Positions 24,918 through 32,848 of a stretch of 33,262 nucleotides of DNA are shown piece after piece (the stretch's first letter is position 1; every line of letters starts with the position of its first letter). The position numbers and the translations under genes were made by a program. The notes beneath the pieces were generated by a model. That model saw only the letters and a program-made list of their open reading frames with translations. It did not search any database and was not told the DNA's origin. Where the stretch lies: NCBI RefSeq assembly GCF_002574545.1, contig NZ_NUGT01000087.1:1-33262 (forward strand), written 5' to 3'. The stretch is from Bacillus sp. AFS055030. Lineage in GTDB: Bacteria > Bacillota > Bacilli > Bacillales > Bacillaceae_G.

Positions 24918-26408
24918 TTATACATTTTCTCGAAAATTAGTAAGGATGCGGTCATTCTTTTCTACTACAAACTTAGGTCTTCTAGTCACTTTACTGACTA
25001 TTAGCGTGACAGCAAAATTAATAACCATTACAACTAAACCAACATCGATATCTTGTATGACATGAGGAAACGCTGGAAACAAAGTTGCTAGCGTTGTGCC
25101 AGTTGTGGTGGAATAAGTAACTGCAGCAACTCCAACTATGATGCCTGTGGCCGCTCCTTGAACTGTTACCGGATTTTTTTTCCAAAGACTAAAATACAAT
25201 GCTGGGAATAACTGCGCCATAAAGCTATATGCCATAATATACAGAGTCATAATTGTATTTCCACCGTTTAACGTAAAGTAGAGTGTTACTAGCGCAAGTA
25301 TAGGGACTAAAACCCTAGTTAATTTAACAAGCTGATCGTCTGTTGTATTTGGTTTCAATGCTTTGTAAACATTTTTAGAGAGGATCGTGGCAGCGGATGT
25401 TAATACTAATGAACTTGGAATAAGTGCAGCTAAAGCTCCTGCAGCGCCAATGACACCCACAAACCAAGGATCAAATGATATCTTCGCGAGTTTAAATAAT
25501 GCTAAATCTACATCTCCACCTTTTAATGATGGAACTTGAAGAATAGCAGCGAATCCAACAAATAAAGAAAAGACAATTATGATTTGATAGATTGGCATAA
25601 ATGCAGCATTCCAGCGAAGTGCTTTTGCACTCTTTGAAGAGAAAATCCCCATGAGCATATGAGGAAACATATAGAACGAAAGAGCTAACATGATACTAGT
25701 TGTAATAAACCAAGAGACACTTAGACCTTTTTTGGGAAATATCATCAAATCAGGTTTTGCAGTTTGAATCGCCTCAAACATTGACTGAAAACCACCATAA
25801 TAATGTACAGGAAAATAAATTCCTACAAAGATGACAACAAATAAAATCAGCGTATCTTTAATAACAGCAGTCCAAGCTGAACCATGAATCCCCGAAACTG
25901 TTACATAAATTGTTATTGCAACTACAGCAATTGTTATAGCCATACTCTGCGAGATTTTTCCGTAAGAAGCCTCTGAAACAATAATACCTAACCCTTTTAG
26001 CTGCATTGTCAAATATGGAATAATAGAAATGATACTTATGACTGAAACGAGAACTCCAAGCGCTGAACTATTATACTTTTTTGTATAAAAATCAGATTGT
26101 GACACAACATTATTTTCCTTTGCATACTTCCAAACAGGAGGTAATAGCCAATAAGCTACAACAAAATAAAAGGCATTAAAAGCATATACTGCTGGCATTC
26201 CAAACGAATAGGCACTTCCCGATGCCCCCATAAAAGTAAATGTCGTAAACATTTCTCCAGCCAGTAAAAGAAAAACGAATAGTGATCCAAAGCCTCGTCC
26301 ACCAATTGACCACTGCTCAAAAGTCATCTCTTTACCTTTACGTGCTTGTAAACCTAACCAAATCGATAAAGCTAAAAAGCCAAGAATTACGATTAATGCC
26401 GCATTCAC
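24918..26408 (-). CDS. Sodium:solute symporter (SSS family)
   Basis: The 496-residue protein has about 13 membrane segments and SSS-family features: an LLAGEMFTTFTFMGASGSAY segment near residues 49-68, a Gly-rich FSLFVGFAAILQ region, and ALIPSSLVLTSAATILSKN near 329-347, typical of the sodium-binding region. It would import an organic solute with Na+; its place beside a Rieske oxygenase suggests that the solute is the oxygenase substrate, for example a betaine. The GTG start at 26408 overlaps the stop of the DUF3311 gene by one base (TAGTG), with GGGAGGGG upstream, so translation is coupled. Confidence 0.88.
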   Translation of the reverse strand: MNAALIVILGFLALSIWLGLQARKGKEMTFEQWSIGGRGFGSLFVFLLLAGEMFTTFTFMGASGSAYSFGMPAVYAFNAFYFVVAYWLLPPVWKYAKENNVVSQSDFYTKKYNSSALGVLVSVISIISIIPYLTMQLKGLGIIVSEASYGKISQSMAITIAVVAITIYVTVSGIHGSAWTAVIKDTLILFVVIFVGIYFPVHYYGGFQSMFEAIQTAKPDLMIFPKKGLSVSWFITTSIMLALSFYMFPHMLMGIFSSKSAKALRWNAAFMPIYQIIIVFSLFVGFAAILQVPSLKGGDVDLALFKLAKISFDPWFVGVIGAAGALAALIPSSLVLTSAATILSKNVYKALKPNTTDDQLVKLTRVLVPILALVTLYFTLNGGNTIMTLYIMAYSFMAQLFPALYFSLWKKNPVTVQGAATGIIVGVAAVTYSTTTGTTLATLFPAFPHVIQDIDVGLVVMVINFAVTLIVSKVTRRPKFVVEKNDRILTNFRENV

Positions 26409-26599
26409 TATTCATCCCCTCCCTTATTAGCAGGATCCAGTTTATTTACGACTAATAAAAAGATAGATGTAAGAAAAACCCATAGAATCGTCCAAAAGAG
26501 AACAAATGGCATTCCTAGAACATATGGCTCAACTTTATTAATAACTGTGAGCGATCCAATTGCTGGTACTGCACTTAATAAATACAGTAATTTTTTCAT
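26408..26599 (-). CDS. DUF3311 small membrane protein, symporter partner
   Basis: The 63-residue product has two hydrophobic segments (about 4-22 and 30-52) and a charged end (DPANKGGDE). Short DUF3311 proteins are regularly encoded directly before SSS symporters and are thought to be small accessory subunits. The ATG has GAAGGAGAGGG upstream and the stop overlaps the symporter start. Function is otherwise unknown. Confidence 0.8.
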   Translation of the reverse strand: MKKLLYLLSAVPAIGSLTVINKVEPYVLGMPFVLFWTILWVFLTSIFLLVVNKLDPANKGGDE

Positions 26600-26677
26600 T
26601 TGATACCCTCTCCTTCTATTTCCTGGGACTAGATAAATATGAAAAATACAGTTGATAGATTAAGATAATAGCTAGAA

Positions 26678-26693
26678 ATAAAACGTTTTCAAA
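26678..26693 (-). promoter_or_regulatory. Possible cre (CcpA) site between the Rieske and DUF3311 genes
   Basis: On the minus strand TTTGAAAACGTTTTAT fits the core of the cre consensus (TGNAARCGNWWWCA) except for the last two positions. It lies in the 109-nt gap inside the operon, where bound CcpA could block transcription of the downstream genes. Confidence 0.35.
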
Positions 26694-26708
26694 ATATTAA
26701 ACTAAAAC

Positions 26709-27734
26709 TTAACCGATCGCTTCTTTAATCATCTCATGGAAATGTTGCATCGCATTCTCTGTAGGAGAAAAAATACCATTTTCAAATGCTTGAGAATGTA
26801 AACCAGTTTGTAATAACTCTACTAAATCAAAATCCTCTTCTCGCACTTGATCCACAAATTTAATCATTTCCTCTTCTTCTTTTGTAATTTCTTCATTCAT
26901 AAAGAAATAGCGATATACTGCAAGCGTTTGGTTGGCATCTATTGGAATCAGTTGTGTTGTTGTCATATTTCCACTTCCAGGAAATACACTCAACATCATA
27001 TTTGGCCAAATCCAGTAGAACCGTGTTAAGCTATCATCTTGGTCTTTAACATTTGAACACTGGTATGAGAATTTATCACAAGGCACAATGCTGTAATTGG
27101 ATAAATCAAATGTTTTTGAAAATGATGGATGTGCAACTGGACAATGATCGCACTCTAAGAAATTATCAACTACAGCTTTCCAATTTGCCTTAATCAGACG
27201 ACGGTTTTCTTTTACTAATTTTAATGAATCCATAAAAGGATAACGACTTAGTTCGTTTACTAACTCTCCATATTCAACAGAAAATGCTAGAGCTTTCCTA
27301 TTTAAGTTAACAAATATCATCGAGCGATGTACTTCTAATTGAATCGATTTCAAACAGTTATATTCTCCTAGATCAATATTTTTAAAGTTTGGTGCTCGAT
27401 TGACTTGACCATCTAATTTAAAGGTCCATCCATGATAAATACATTGTAGGACTTTTTTATTTCCTGAATCACTTTGCTCCACTTTTGTACCACGATGCGG
27501 GCAAATATTATAAAAAGCGCGTATTTTACCATCATTAGCATGTGTAACCAAAATCGATTCACCAGCAACTTCAAACGTGAAAAAGTCACCAACGTTTTTA
27601 ACCTGACTAGTGTGACCTACGAAGATCCAATTTTTACTGAAAATCTTTTTTCTCTCCGTATCGAACACCTCTTGGCTCACATAATTTTTATACGGCAATG
27701 AAGTTTGTAAAGTATGTGTTTCCCTTGTAGACAT
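26709..27734 (-). CDS. Rieske non-heme iron oxygenase, large subunit
   Basis: This 341-residue oxygenase has an N-terminal Rieske [2Fe-2S] domain with Cys78/His80 (CPHRG) and Cys98/His101 (CIYHGW), and a C-terminal mononuclear iron domain with the E-x2-H-x4-H motif at Glu194, His197 and His202 (ECDHCPVAH) and a probable third ligand Asp303 in EEDFDLVE. The sequence type, with QTGLHSQAF and a phenylalanine- and histidine-rich end, is that of GbcA-like oxygenases acting on quaternary amines rather than classical aromatic dioxygenases. The start is ATG 27734, with AAGGAGG upstream; a longer frame to 27794 has no such site. No ferredoxin reductase partner is encoded nearby. First gene of a sigma-54 operon. 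Confidence 0.88.
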   Translation of the reverse strand: MSTRETHTLQTSLPYKNYVSQEVFDTERKKIFSKNWIFVGHTSQVKNVGDFFTFEVAGESILVTHANDGKIRAFYNICPHRGTKVEQSDSGNKKVLQCIYHGWTFKLDGQVNRAPNFKNIDLGEYNCLKSIQLEVHRSMIFVNLNRKALAFSVEYGELVNELSRYPFMDSLKLVKENRRLIKANWKAVVDNFLECDHCPVAHPSFSKTFDLSNYSIVPCDKFSYQCSNVKDQDDSLTRFYWIWPNMMLSVFPGSGNMTTTQLIPIDANQTLAVYRYFFMNEEITKEEEEMIKFVDQVREEDFDLVELLQTGLHSQAFENGIFSPTENAMQHFHEMIKEAIG

Positions 27735-27810
27735 AATAATGATTCCTCCTTTTAGCTTTATCATTATTTGGATTTCATTTGAAACTGAATCCATCCTTTA
27801 TTAATTTAGT

Positions 27811-27830
27811 TAAGCAAGATTTGTGCCAAT
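27811..27830 (-). promoter_or_regulatory. Sigma-54 (-24/-12) promoter of the Rieske oxygenase operon
   Basis: On the minus strand TTGGCACAAATCTTGCTT (27829-27812) matches the sigma-54 consensus TTGGCACG-N4-TTGCW with one difference (A for G). The GG and GC elements are correctly spaced. The transcription start would be near 27803, about 70 nt before the oxygenase ATG. The divergent neighbour encodes a sigma-54 activator. Confidence 0.88.
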
Positions 27831-27974
27831 TTTGGATTACCTTTTACGAAAGGAGATAACACTATTTATCTATTTCCAAATCAATCTAATTGTCTTATAA
27901 TTTACTCAATTCAGTCAATTTTAACTCAACTTACTAATTTTTAGATTAACAATGATTCAGAGGAGGTATACGTT

Positions 27975-29357
27975 TTGACGAATACTACAAATGACAAGAA
28001 AAAAATTGAGATTAGTAATGAGATCCTACATAAGATTTTGGACAATTCTCCTAATGAATTTTATGTACTTGATAAAGATGCCCGTATTGTGTACATGAAT
28101 AAAGCTTGTGAAAGACATTATGGAATCAAACTGAAGGACGTAGTAGGAAAATCAAACGATGAATTAATTTCAAAAGAATATTGGAAACCACTTATTCTCC
28201 CACGCTTACTGAAAGAAAAGAAAACAGTCATAATGAAACAAATAAGTTATGTAGGAAAAGAAATCATCACAACTGCAATTCCGTTACTAAATGATCAGCA
28301 AGAAATTGAGCTAATTATCACAACTTCACAAGATGCAAGCTATAAGGACTTATACATACCTGATGAACAGGAATGTAACGAAGCTGATCAAGCTGCGATT
28401 TATAAAAACAATGTCATTACAAATAACAAGGAAATGAGTAATATCGTTAAAATTTGTGAAAAAGTTGCTAAAGTAGATGCAACCGTATTAATTCAAGGTG
28501 AATCTGGTACAGGAAAAGGCGTAATCGCAAAATATATCCATCAGAAGAGCAATCGAAGTAAAGCTCCTTTTTTATCTTTAAACTGTGCAACTATTCCTGA
28601 AGAACTACTAGAATCAGAACTTTTCGGATATAGAGATGGGGCATTTACTGGGGCAACAAAGGGGGGCAAACAGGGACTTTTAGAACTTGCAGACGGTGGA
28701 ACCGTATTTTTAGATGAAATTGGAGATATATCACCAAAAGTTCAAGCAAAACTTCTAAAAGTTATTCAAGAATTTGAATTTATGCCTGTTGGAGGCAAAC
28801 AATCTAAAAAAGTCAATATCCGTATCCTTTCTGCAACAAATCGAAACTTATATGAAATGGTGCAAAATAAGGAATTCAGAGAAGACTTATATTATCGCCT
28901 TCATGTCGTTAATATAAAGATTCCACCATTACGAGAAAGAAAAGAAGATATCATTCCACTAACCTATCATTTCCTATCAGAGTTTAATCGCAAACACCAC
29001 TTAAATACGATCATTTCTGAAGAAGCTTTGAATACATTTTACAACTATTCATGGCCGGGAAATATACGACAATTAGAAAATATGCTTGAAAGCCTCGTCG
29101 TGACTAGTGATGGCATTATAAAAGTTGAGGATTTGACTGACCTGTTAATTGAAAATAAAAAGGAAAGTTCAACCAAAGAAGAAATTAGCGATTGTTCGCT
29201 TATCGCTTCACTAGAGGAAGTTGAGAAAAACATTGTGATTAATTCCTATACAAAATATAGAAATACAAGAAAAGTAGCAGAAGACTTAGAGATTAGTCAG
29301 TCAAAAGCAGCAAGATTAGTTCGTAAGTATTGTAGTGAATTAGACTTCTATAAATAG
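27975..29357 (+). CDS. PAS-domain sigma-54-dependent transcriptional activator
   Basis: This 460-residue bacterial enhancer-binding protein has an N-terminal PAS domain (about 15-120), an AAA+ domain (about 148-380) with Walker A GESGTGKG (175-182), the sigma-54-contacting GAFTGA loop (222-227) and Walker B VFLDE (244-248), and a C-terminal Fis-like helix-turn-helix (about 415-455). There is no receiver domain, so it is likely controlled by a small molecule or redox state via PAS, like RocR-type activators. Translation starts at TTG 27975, with AGGAGG 8 nt upstream. It is divergent from the Rieske operon and is its presumptive activator. A terminator follows directly. Confidence 0.92.
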   Translation: MTNTTNDKKKIEISNEILHKILDNSPNEFYVLDKDARIVYMNKACERHYGIKLKDVVGKSNDELISKEYWKPLILPRLLKEKKTVIMKQISYVGKEIITTAIPLLNDQQEIELIITTSQDASYKDLYIPDEQECNEADQAAIYKNNVITNNKEMSNIVKICEKVAKVDATVLIQGESGTGKGVIAKYIHQKSNRSKAPFLSLNCATIPEELLESELFGYRDGAFTGATKGGKQGLLELADGGTVFLDEIGDISPKVQAKLLKVIQEFEFMPVGGKQSKKVNIRILSATNRNLYEMVQNKEFREDLYYRLHVVNIKIPPLRERKEDIIPLTYHFLSEFNRKHHLNTIISEEALNTFYNYSWPGNIRQLENMLESLVVTSDGIIKVEDLTDLLIENKKESSTKEEISDCSLIASLEEVEKNIVINSYTKYRNTRKVAEDLEISQSKAARLVRKYCSELDFYK

Positions 29358-29369
29358 AGAGTTACAAAT

Positions 29370-29412
29370 AAAAGATGGTGTCTAAATGTACAAGGGCACC
29401 ATCTTTTATTTA
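29370..29412 (+). terminator. Intrinsic terminator of the sigma-54 activator gene
   Basis: AAAAGATGGTG (29370-29380) and CACCATCTTTT (29397-29407) form an 11-bp stem followed by ATTT. It lies 13 nt past the stop codon. Confidence 0.88.
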
Positions 29413-29533
29413 GAAATATTCGAATAGGTAAGCAGTATCGTGTCAAGTTCAATCTACGCTGGAATTAATTTTAAAAAAAGCTATAAAATTAAATGAAAAC
29501 CGCCTCCGTGATCCCCCTCTTTAGTATTTTTAC

Positions 29534-29575
29534 AAAAAAAGAGAGCGTCCCATGCGACTAATGAGACACCCCCTC
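29534..29575 (-). terminator. Intrinsic terminator of the aldehyde dehydrogenase operon
   Basis: On the minus strand a 13-bp stem with several G-U wobbles (arms 29575-29561 and 29553-29541) ends in seven T residues. It begins 26 nt past the aldehyde dehydrogenase stop. Confidence 0.75.
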
Positions 29576-29601
29576 TTGTTATTTTATGAAAACCGAACCT
29601 A

Positions 29602-31044
29602 TTACATTTGATCCATATAAACTGTTTTCACCTGTGTATAAAAGTCTATTGCTGTCTTTCCTTGTTCACGTGAACCAGTACTTGAACTTTTGCAGCCGCC
29701 AAAAGGCACTTGTGGCTCCGATCCTGCTGTCTCATTGTTTATGTGTACTAGTCCAACCTCAATATCTTCTACAAAACGCTGTGCGATTGTAAAATTATTT
29801 GTACAAATTGCTGCGCTTAAGCCATATTCAGTATCATTCGCCATGTCTACCGCTTCTTCATAGTTTTTCACCTTAAAGAGCGCTATAACTGGTCCGAAAA
29901 TTTCTTCTCGAGCAATACGAGCATCAGGTGAGACATTTTCAAAGATAGTAGGCTGTACATAGAACCCATTTTTCAGTTCATCTTCCGCTGGAACTTCACC
30001 ACCATATAATAAAGTGGCTTCATCTTTTCCTGCTTCAATCATAGCGAGCACGCTGTCTAGTTGTGTTTGAGATACCGCAGGACCAACATATGTATCTTCA
30101 TCGAGTGGGTTACCGACTTTTAATGTCTTCGTACGTTCTACAAGTCTGTCACGAAATGCTTCATAAATTGACTCTTCGACAATGACCCTACTCGTTGCTG
30201 TACATTTTTGACCGGTAGATCTGAAAGCACCGCTTACAGCTATTTCAACTGCTTTTTTGATATCTGCATCGGCAAGAACAATCAGTGGATTTTTTCCACC
30301 TAATTCCATCTGAACTTTCTTTCCTTTTGCTGACGCCTTCTGCTGAATCTGATTTCCTACTTGATTTGAACCTGTAAAAGAAATCGCTTTAATATATGGA
30401 TGTTCAACTAATTCAGTTCCAACAACCGATCCTCGACCAAATACACAATTTACAACCCCTGCTGGAATACCAGCCTCATCAAGGGCTTTTATTACATGAT
30501 ATACTGATTTTGGTGTCAAATCCGCTGGTTTAATAACTACCGTATTTCCGTAAACAAGTGCTGGCGCCATTTTCCATACAGGTATTGCAATAGGAAAATT
30601 CCAAGGAGTAATTAATCCAATTGGTCCTATTGGTGTACGAGTTGTATATAAGAATGTATTTGGATTACCCGAAGGAATCACTTCTCCAACCGGCTGTCTA
30701 GCTTCTCCTGCAAAATATTCAAGAATACTGATCGCTCGCTGCGTTTCACCAATACCTTCTGCAAGTGTTTTTCCTTCTTCTAGCGCTAGATCACGTCCTA
30801 CTTCATGGACTCTTTCTTTTAATATATCAGCTGCTTTTTGAAGATATGAAGCTCGTTGTTGATATGAAAGTTTCTTCCACGACTGAAAGGCCGTTTTGGC
30901 AGCAAGAATACCTTCTCGTGCATCTTCAACAGAACTTGAAGGAAATTCGCCTAATGACTCTCCATTATGTGGGCTATTATTTTCCCGATATTCCCCTAAA
31001 GTGGGTTGTTTCCATTGTCCATTAATATAGTTTGCAAAACGCAT
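29602..31044 (-). CDS. NAD(P)+-dependent aldehyde dehydrogenase
   Basis: The 480-residue protein is a complete ALDH-superfamily enzyme: TPWNFP with Asn149, coenzyme-binding Lys172 (VIKPAD), the FTGSNQVG turn near 223-230, catalytic Glu247 (MELGGKNP) and nucleophile Cys281 (GQKCTATSR), and the EEIFGPV motif near 380. It oxidises an aldehyde to a carboxylate. The overall type is like alpha-ketoglutarate semialdehyde and related dehydrogenases (YcbD-like), but the substrate is not certain. It is the last of three genes on this strand, 60 nt after the ThDP enzyme, and is followed by a terminator. Confidence 0.9.
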   Translation of the reverse strand: MRFANYINGQWKQPTLGEYRENNSPHNGESLGEFPSSSVEDAREGILAAKTAFQSWKKLSYQQRASYLQKAADILKERVHEVGRDLALEEGKTLAEGIGETQRAISILEYFAGEARQPVGEVIPSGNPNTFLYTTRTPIGPIGLITPWNFPIAIPVWKMAPALVYGNTVVIKPADLTPKSVYHVIKALDEAGIPAGVVNCVFGRGSVVGTELVEHPYIKAISFTGSNQVGNQIQQKASAKGKKVQMELGGKNPLIVLADADIKKAVEIAVSGAFRSTGQKCTATSRVIVEESIYEAFRDRLVERTKTLKVGNPLDEDTYVGPAVSQTQLDSVLAMIEAGKDEATLLYGGEVPAEDELKNGFYVQPTIFENVSPDARIAREEIFGPVIALFKVKNYEEAVDMANDTEYGLSAAICTNNFTIAQRFVEDIEVGLVHINNETAGSEPQVPFGGCKSSSTGSREQGKTAIDFYTQVKTVYMDQM

Positions 31045-31103
31045 GTCTTTTCCCCCAATTAGATTATTTTTATACTAATAGAGCCCATTTTTAGCAATCT
31101 ATT

Positions 31104-32762
31104 TTATTTGCTATAAAGTAAATTCAATTTAGACTTATCTTGACCAACAGATAAAATTTTTGGATTTGTTACAACTTCGATCACAGCTGGACGACCCGAT
31201 GCAAGTGCCCTTTGTAGCGCTGGTGCAAAATCAGCATTTTTTTCGACCTTTTGTCCGAATGCACCAAACAATTTTGCAAGTTCAGCAAAATTCGGGTTAG
31301 ATAGCTCTGTTCCAATAACTCGATCTGGAAAATGTTTTTCTTGATGCGTACGAATTGTTCCATACAAATTGTTGTTCACTATAATTGAAATGACTGGAAT
31401 GTTGTAGCGCACTGCTGTTTCGATTTCCTGCAGTGTCATCATGAATCCCCCATCTCCTGAGAAGGAAACAACTGTTTTATGTGGCTGTGCTAGTTTTGCA
31501 CCAATCGCAGCAGGTAACCCATATCCCATCGCTCCAGATGTTGGTCCTACATATGTATTTTCATGCTCAAAGCGATAATATCGAGAAAGCCATCCAAAGA
31601 AATTCCCTGCATCATTCGTAATAATCGTATCTTTTGGAAGATGCGATACGATATCATACATAAATCCATCCATGTCTACATATTCGTCTGTGTAATCTTC
31701 CTTCGCCTTTGAAAAGTTCATGTATTCGCTATGCAGCTTTTCTACATGCATTTCATCTGAAGATAATGGTGTTGATAAGGAAGCTGTTACTGCATCCTCT
31801 AAAAAAGCTTTCGCATCAGCTGTTACTGCTAAAGAAGGAGCGTAAACTTTTCCTATTACATCCTCTGAAATATCAATGTGAATCAGTTTTCCTTTTCCTG
31901 AAAGCAATGAATAATCTTGCGTTCCTACTTGTGAAAATCTTGTACCTAGTGCGATAACCAAGTCTGCATTGTCAATCGCTTCAAGTAAATACTTCGGAGT
32001 CCCAAAGCCAAGCCAGCCCGCATAACAAGAATGAGAGTTTGGAAATGCATCAAATCTACGGAATGCAGTAACGACTGGTATTTGAAGAGTTTCAGCAAAT
32101 TTAACTAGTAATGGAACAGCTTGCGAGCGAATTACCCCTCCGCCTGCTATAAGAATCGGACGATTTGCGTTTTGAATCATTTCTACTACTTGAAGAACGC
32201 TCTCTTTATTTGGGCGAGTTGGCTGAGGCTGATACACCGTGCTCTCCACCATTTCGGCAGTGTCTTCAAGCATGTCATGAGGTAATGCAACTAACACAGG
32301 ACCTGGGCGACCTGAACGAGCAATATGAAATGCACGATGTAAAAGTTCTGGTATTCGTTCTACTCGATCAATCTCTACTGTCCATTTGCATAAATGGCTA
32401 AACATCCCTACTAAATTGACTTCTTGAAATGCTTCCTTTTCTTTAAATGGGCGCTCCACTTGTCCAATTAGCGCAACTAGCGGCGTAGAATCCTGACTAG
32501 CAGTATGAATGCCAATCGCCAGGTTCGAAGCTCCTACTCCACGAGTTGCCATACAGACGCCTACTTCACCAGATGCTTTCGCATAGCCTTCCGCCATAAA
32601 CGAAGCTCCACCTTCGTGCCTAGCTGAAATCAACTTAATTTCTGGATGCTCATATAACGCATCCATTACTCCTAGATAACTCTCACCGGGTACACAAAAA
32701 ACATTTTTTACCCTCTCCTTTGCTAAAACTTTGACGACTGCTTTTCCTCCACTAATTTTCAT
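31104..32762 (-). CDS. Thiamine diphosphate-dependent enzyme, acetolactate-synthase-like
   Basis: This 552-residue protein has the three-domain ThDP fold: N-terminal PYR domain with catalytic Glu50 (RHEGGASFMAEGYAKA), a central domain (about 190-330) and a C-terminal PP domain with the ThDP motif that starts at GDGGFMMT and ends in NNNLYG (about 436-468). Family members include acetolactate synthase large subunit, benzoylformate decarboxylase and other C-C bond-making or -breaking enzymes. No regulatory subunit or other branched-chain amino acid gene is nearby, so biosynthetic acetolactate synthase is unlikely and a catabolic lyase or carboligase is more probable. The start ATG 32762 has AAGGGAG 9 nt upstream. 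Confidence 0.88.
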   Translation of the reverse strand: MKISGGKAVVKVLAKERVKNVFCVPGESYLGVMDALYEHPEIKLISARHEGGASFMAEGYAKASGEVGVCMATRGVGASNLAIGIHTASQDSTPLVALIGQVERPFKEKEAFQEVNLVGMFSHLCKWTVEIDRVERIPELLHRAFHIARSGRPGPVLVALPHDMLEDTAEMVESTVYQPQPTRPNKESVLQVVEMIQNANRPILIAGGGVIRSQAVPLLVKFAETLQIPVVTAFRRFDAFPNSHSCYAGWLGFGTPKYLLEAIDNADLVIALGTRFSQVGTQDYSLLSGKGKLIHIDISEDVIGKVYAPSLAVTADAKAFLEDAVTASLSTPLSSDEMHVEKLHSEYMNFSKAKEDYTDEYVDMDGFMYDIVSHLPKDTIITNDAGNFFGWLSRYYRFEHENTYVGPTSGAMGYGLPAAIGAKLAQPHKTVVSFSGDGGFMMTLQEIETAVRYNIPVISIIVNNNLYGTIRTHQEKHFPDRVIGTELSNPNFAELAKLFGAFGQKVEKNADFAPALQRALASGRPAVIEVVTNPKILSVGQDKSKLNLLYSK

Positions 32763-32848
32763 TGCTAAGCACTCCCTTCTACTATGCAATTAAATTGAAC
32801 GATCATCCTATCTAACTAGCTATCCATTAGCTGACTAAAATTATTCCA

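Noticed and set aside
26408-26599. Idea that the 63-residue frame before the symporter is spurious
   Set aside because: It has a strong ribosome site, two clear membrane segments, family resemblance to DUF3311 and a coupled stop/start with the symporter, so it was kept as a gene.
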